Of a DNA stretch of 7,553 nt, positions 7,001-7,553 are shown one piece after another. The notes beneath the pieces are model-generated. The model saw nothing but the letters and a program-made list of their open reading frames with translations. It was not told where the DNA came from and ran no database searches. Numbering within the stretch: the first letter of the stretch is position 1; each line of letters starts with the position of its first letter. Origin of the DNA: Bacillota bacterium (GTDB lineage Bacteria > Bacillota > Clostridia > Peptostreptococcales > Acidaminobacteraceae); NCBI GenBank assembly GCA_023443345.1, contig JAEZUZ010000068.1:1-7553 (forward strand). The letters are read 5' to 3'. The translations under genes and the position numbers were made by a program.

Positions 7001-7195
7001 ATGAAAGAATTGGATATTGTCGAACTTACTGAAGAGTTCGAAGGGCTCGCAATAGGAACTGAAGGTGTAATAGTTGGAGAACATGATGGCAGGAATTTTG
7101 AGGTCGAATTTTTCGATTCAAACGATGAAACTATTGATGTGTTTACAACATCACGCAATGTACTTAAAGTTACATTTCCTTTTGTGGATAAATAG
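7001..7195 (+). CDS. Small DUF4926-like protein
   Basis: A 64-residue acidic protein. The pattern KELDIVELTEEFEGL, then IGTEGVIVGEHDGRNFEVEF and a closing VLKV strand, resembles the DUF4926 family: small beta-barrel proteins beginning LD.VEL with a G..GTVV turn. Their function is not established; some occur beside putative toxins, suggesting immunity or antitoxin roles, but no partner is visible here. AAGGAG at 6987-6992 lies 8 nt before the ATG. A competing out-of-frame ATG at 6997, 4 nt from the same site, opens an 11-codon reading frame ending at 7032. Composition is odd: seven CpG dinucleotides in 195 nt, against four in the 1476 nt of lysS, suggesting separate or foreign origin. It is probably transcribed with lysS read-through, as I see no strong promoter directly upstream, and ends at the terminator at 7264-7314. 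Confidence 0.75.
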   Translation: MKELDIVELTEEFEGLAIGTEGVIVGEHDGRNFEVEFFDSNDETIDVFTTSRNVLKVTFPFVDK

Positions 7196-7263
7196 ATGAC
7201 TATCTAATAATTCAAAGATCAAGTTGAGTACTGAGAAATAAATATTATTCTAATTAAACTTTT

Positions 7264-7314
7264 AAAACCTCCACAGTTAAAGAAAATAATTAATCTTTAG
7301 CTGGGAGGTTTTTT
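7264..7314 (+). terminator. Strong intrinsic terminator after the DUF4926-like gene
   Basis: AAAACCTCC (7264-7272) pairs with GGAGGTTTT (7304-7312), and after one bulged A (7273) the stem continues with CAGTTAAAG (7274-7282) against CTTTAGCTG (7295-7303), around a 12-nt AT loop. In total 18 pairs are formed, one of them G-U in RNA, followed by a T run to 7314. This is the clearest terminator of the window and closes the lysS/DUF4926 transcript. Confidence 0.85.
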
Positions 7315-7333
7315 CTTATATTATCCCCTGTAG

Positions 7334-7432
7334 TATCTTGAAAATTTGTTGTATTATAAAGAAAAGACTTTTGAATTTGATGAAACGAAAGAAGTATTTA
7401 ATATTATCAAATCTTTACTTGAAGAGCAATAA
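7334..7432 (+). pseudogene. Possible gene remnant (coding-like 32-codon stretch)
   Basis: The frame from 7334 to the TAA at 7430-7432 reads with protein-like composition (YYKEKTFEFDETKEVF, then IIKSLLEEQ), but it has no ribosome binding site or ATG and is preceded by TAG. Immediately after, in another frame, AIKEGMTVKAQKV runs to a TAA at 7465. Joining the two with one frame change would give a plausible protein C-terminus, so I suspect a broken gene. Chance open frames of this length are possible in such DNA, and the family is unrecognised. Confidence 0.25.
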
Positions 7433-7440
7433 AAGAAGGT

Positions 7441-7468
7441 ATGACTGTAAAAGCTCAAAAGGTATAAT
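7441..7468 (+). promoter_or_regulatory. Promoter-like sequence within an inverted repeat
   Basis: A perfect TATAAT (7463-7468) has ATGACT (7441-7446, 4/6 match to TTGACA) 16 nt upstream. A perfect 7-bp inverted repeat, GTATGAC (7439-7445) and GTCATAC (7471-7477), brackets it at the -35 and start-site positions. Transcription would begin near 7475 and meet the terminator at 7512. Confidence 0.3.
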
Positions 7469-7511
7469 TTGTCATACGGTGGATTAAAAAGATGTAGAAT
7501 GTTAAAAACTT

Positions 7512-7545
7512 GAGGTGTAGCAATTTGCGACACCTCTTTCTTTTT
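7512..7545 (+). terminator. Intrinsic terminator near the right edge
   Basis: GAGGTGT (7512-7518) pairs with ACACCTC (7530-7536). Inside, after an A-G mismatch, GCA and TGC can pair around ATT. The tract TTTCTTTTT follows. The left flank carries AAAAACTT, so the hairpin could also work weakly for minus-strand transcription arriving from the right. Confidence 0.8.
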
Positions 7546-7553
7546 GTCAAAAA

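Larger units (their letters stand above)
7196..7553. other. Gene-poor tail with two terminators and short coding-like remnants
   Basis: No full-length gene is supported in these 358 nt. The stretch holds a strong terminator (7264-7314), a 32-codon reading frame without a convincing start (7334-7432) followed by a second short coding-like stretch in another frame (to about 7467), a promoter-like sequence (7441-7468) and a second strong terminator (7512-7545). It looks like decayed gene material between transcription units. Confidence 0.6.

Noticed and set aside
6896..7158. Two overlapping minus-strand open frames across the DUF4926-like gene
   Set aside because: They overlap each other and a plus-strand gene with a good ribosome binding site and family resemblance; no minus-strand ribosome binding site was seen.
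1..7553. CRISPR array, tRNA/rRNA genes, insertion sequences or phage attachment sites
   Set aside because: No regularly spaced repeats, cloverleaf or rRNA-like sequence, transposase motifs or terminal inverted repeats with target duplication were seen by eye on either strand.

Overview
The window reads as ordinary chromosome from a low-GC, Gram-positive anaerobe-type bacterium (Firmicutes/Bacillota, perhaps Clostridia or Tissierellia). The reasons are strongly AT-biased coding with AGA/ATA/TTA-rich codon use, strict AGGAG-type ribosome binding sites, one clear TTG start, U-tailed hairpin terminators, and the order coaX-dus-greA-lysS, a housekeeping cluster I associate with Firmicutes. The genus cannot be fixed from this sequence alone.

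Layout: (1) 1-705, plus strand: the 3' half of a Mur ligase of the MurE type, cut by the window edge. (2) 711-734: a perfect hairpin that can terminate from both sides, between convergent genes. (3) 741-2988, minus strand: a two-gene unit in which an unrecognised membrane-anchored extracytoplasmic protein (2988-1657) precedes a CorA-family divalent cation channel (1619-741). A GAAA-tetraloop hairpin with a short U tract lies in the 37-nt gap. (4) 2989-3128: a divergent intergenic region with promoter candidates for both directions whose polymerase footprints would overlap. (5) 3129-6832, plus strand: coaX (pantothenate kinase III), dus (tRNA-dihydrouridine synthase), greA (transcript cleavage factor) and lysS (lysyl-tRNA synthetase). 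coaX and dus overlap by 11 nt, and an extended -10 promoter candidate sits just before greA. (6) 6833-7553: a looser tail with a 64-residue DUF4926-like gene, two strong terminators, short remnants that look once-coding, and a possible very small transcription unit.

How the genes fit together: the plus-strand cluster joins CoA synthesis, tRNA modification and charging, and rescue of stalled RNA polymerase, all growth-linked housekeeping. The minus-strand pair is an envelope/ion-transport unit. The MurE fragment belongs to peptidoglycan stem-peptide synthesis, and its substrate-recognition motifs are not the canonical diaminopimelate ones.

I found no convincing new multi-gene system. The points most worth a second look are the non-canonical MurE specificity residues, the hairpin/start-codon arrangement ahead of corA, the overlapping divergent promoters, the CpG-rich DUF4926-like gene that stands out from its CpG-poor neighbours, and the promoter-plus-terminator pair at 7441-7545.
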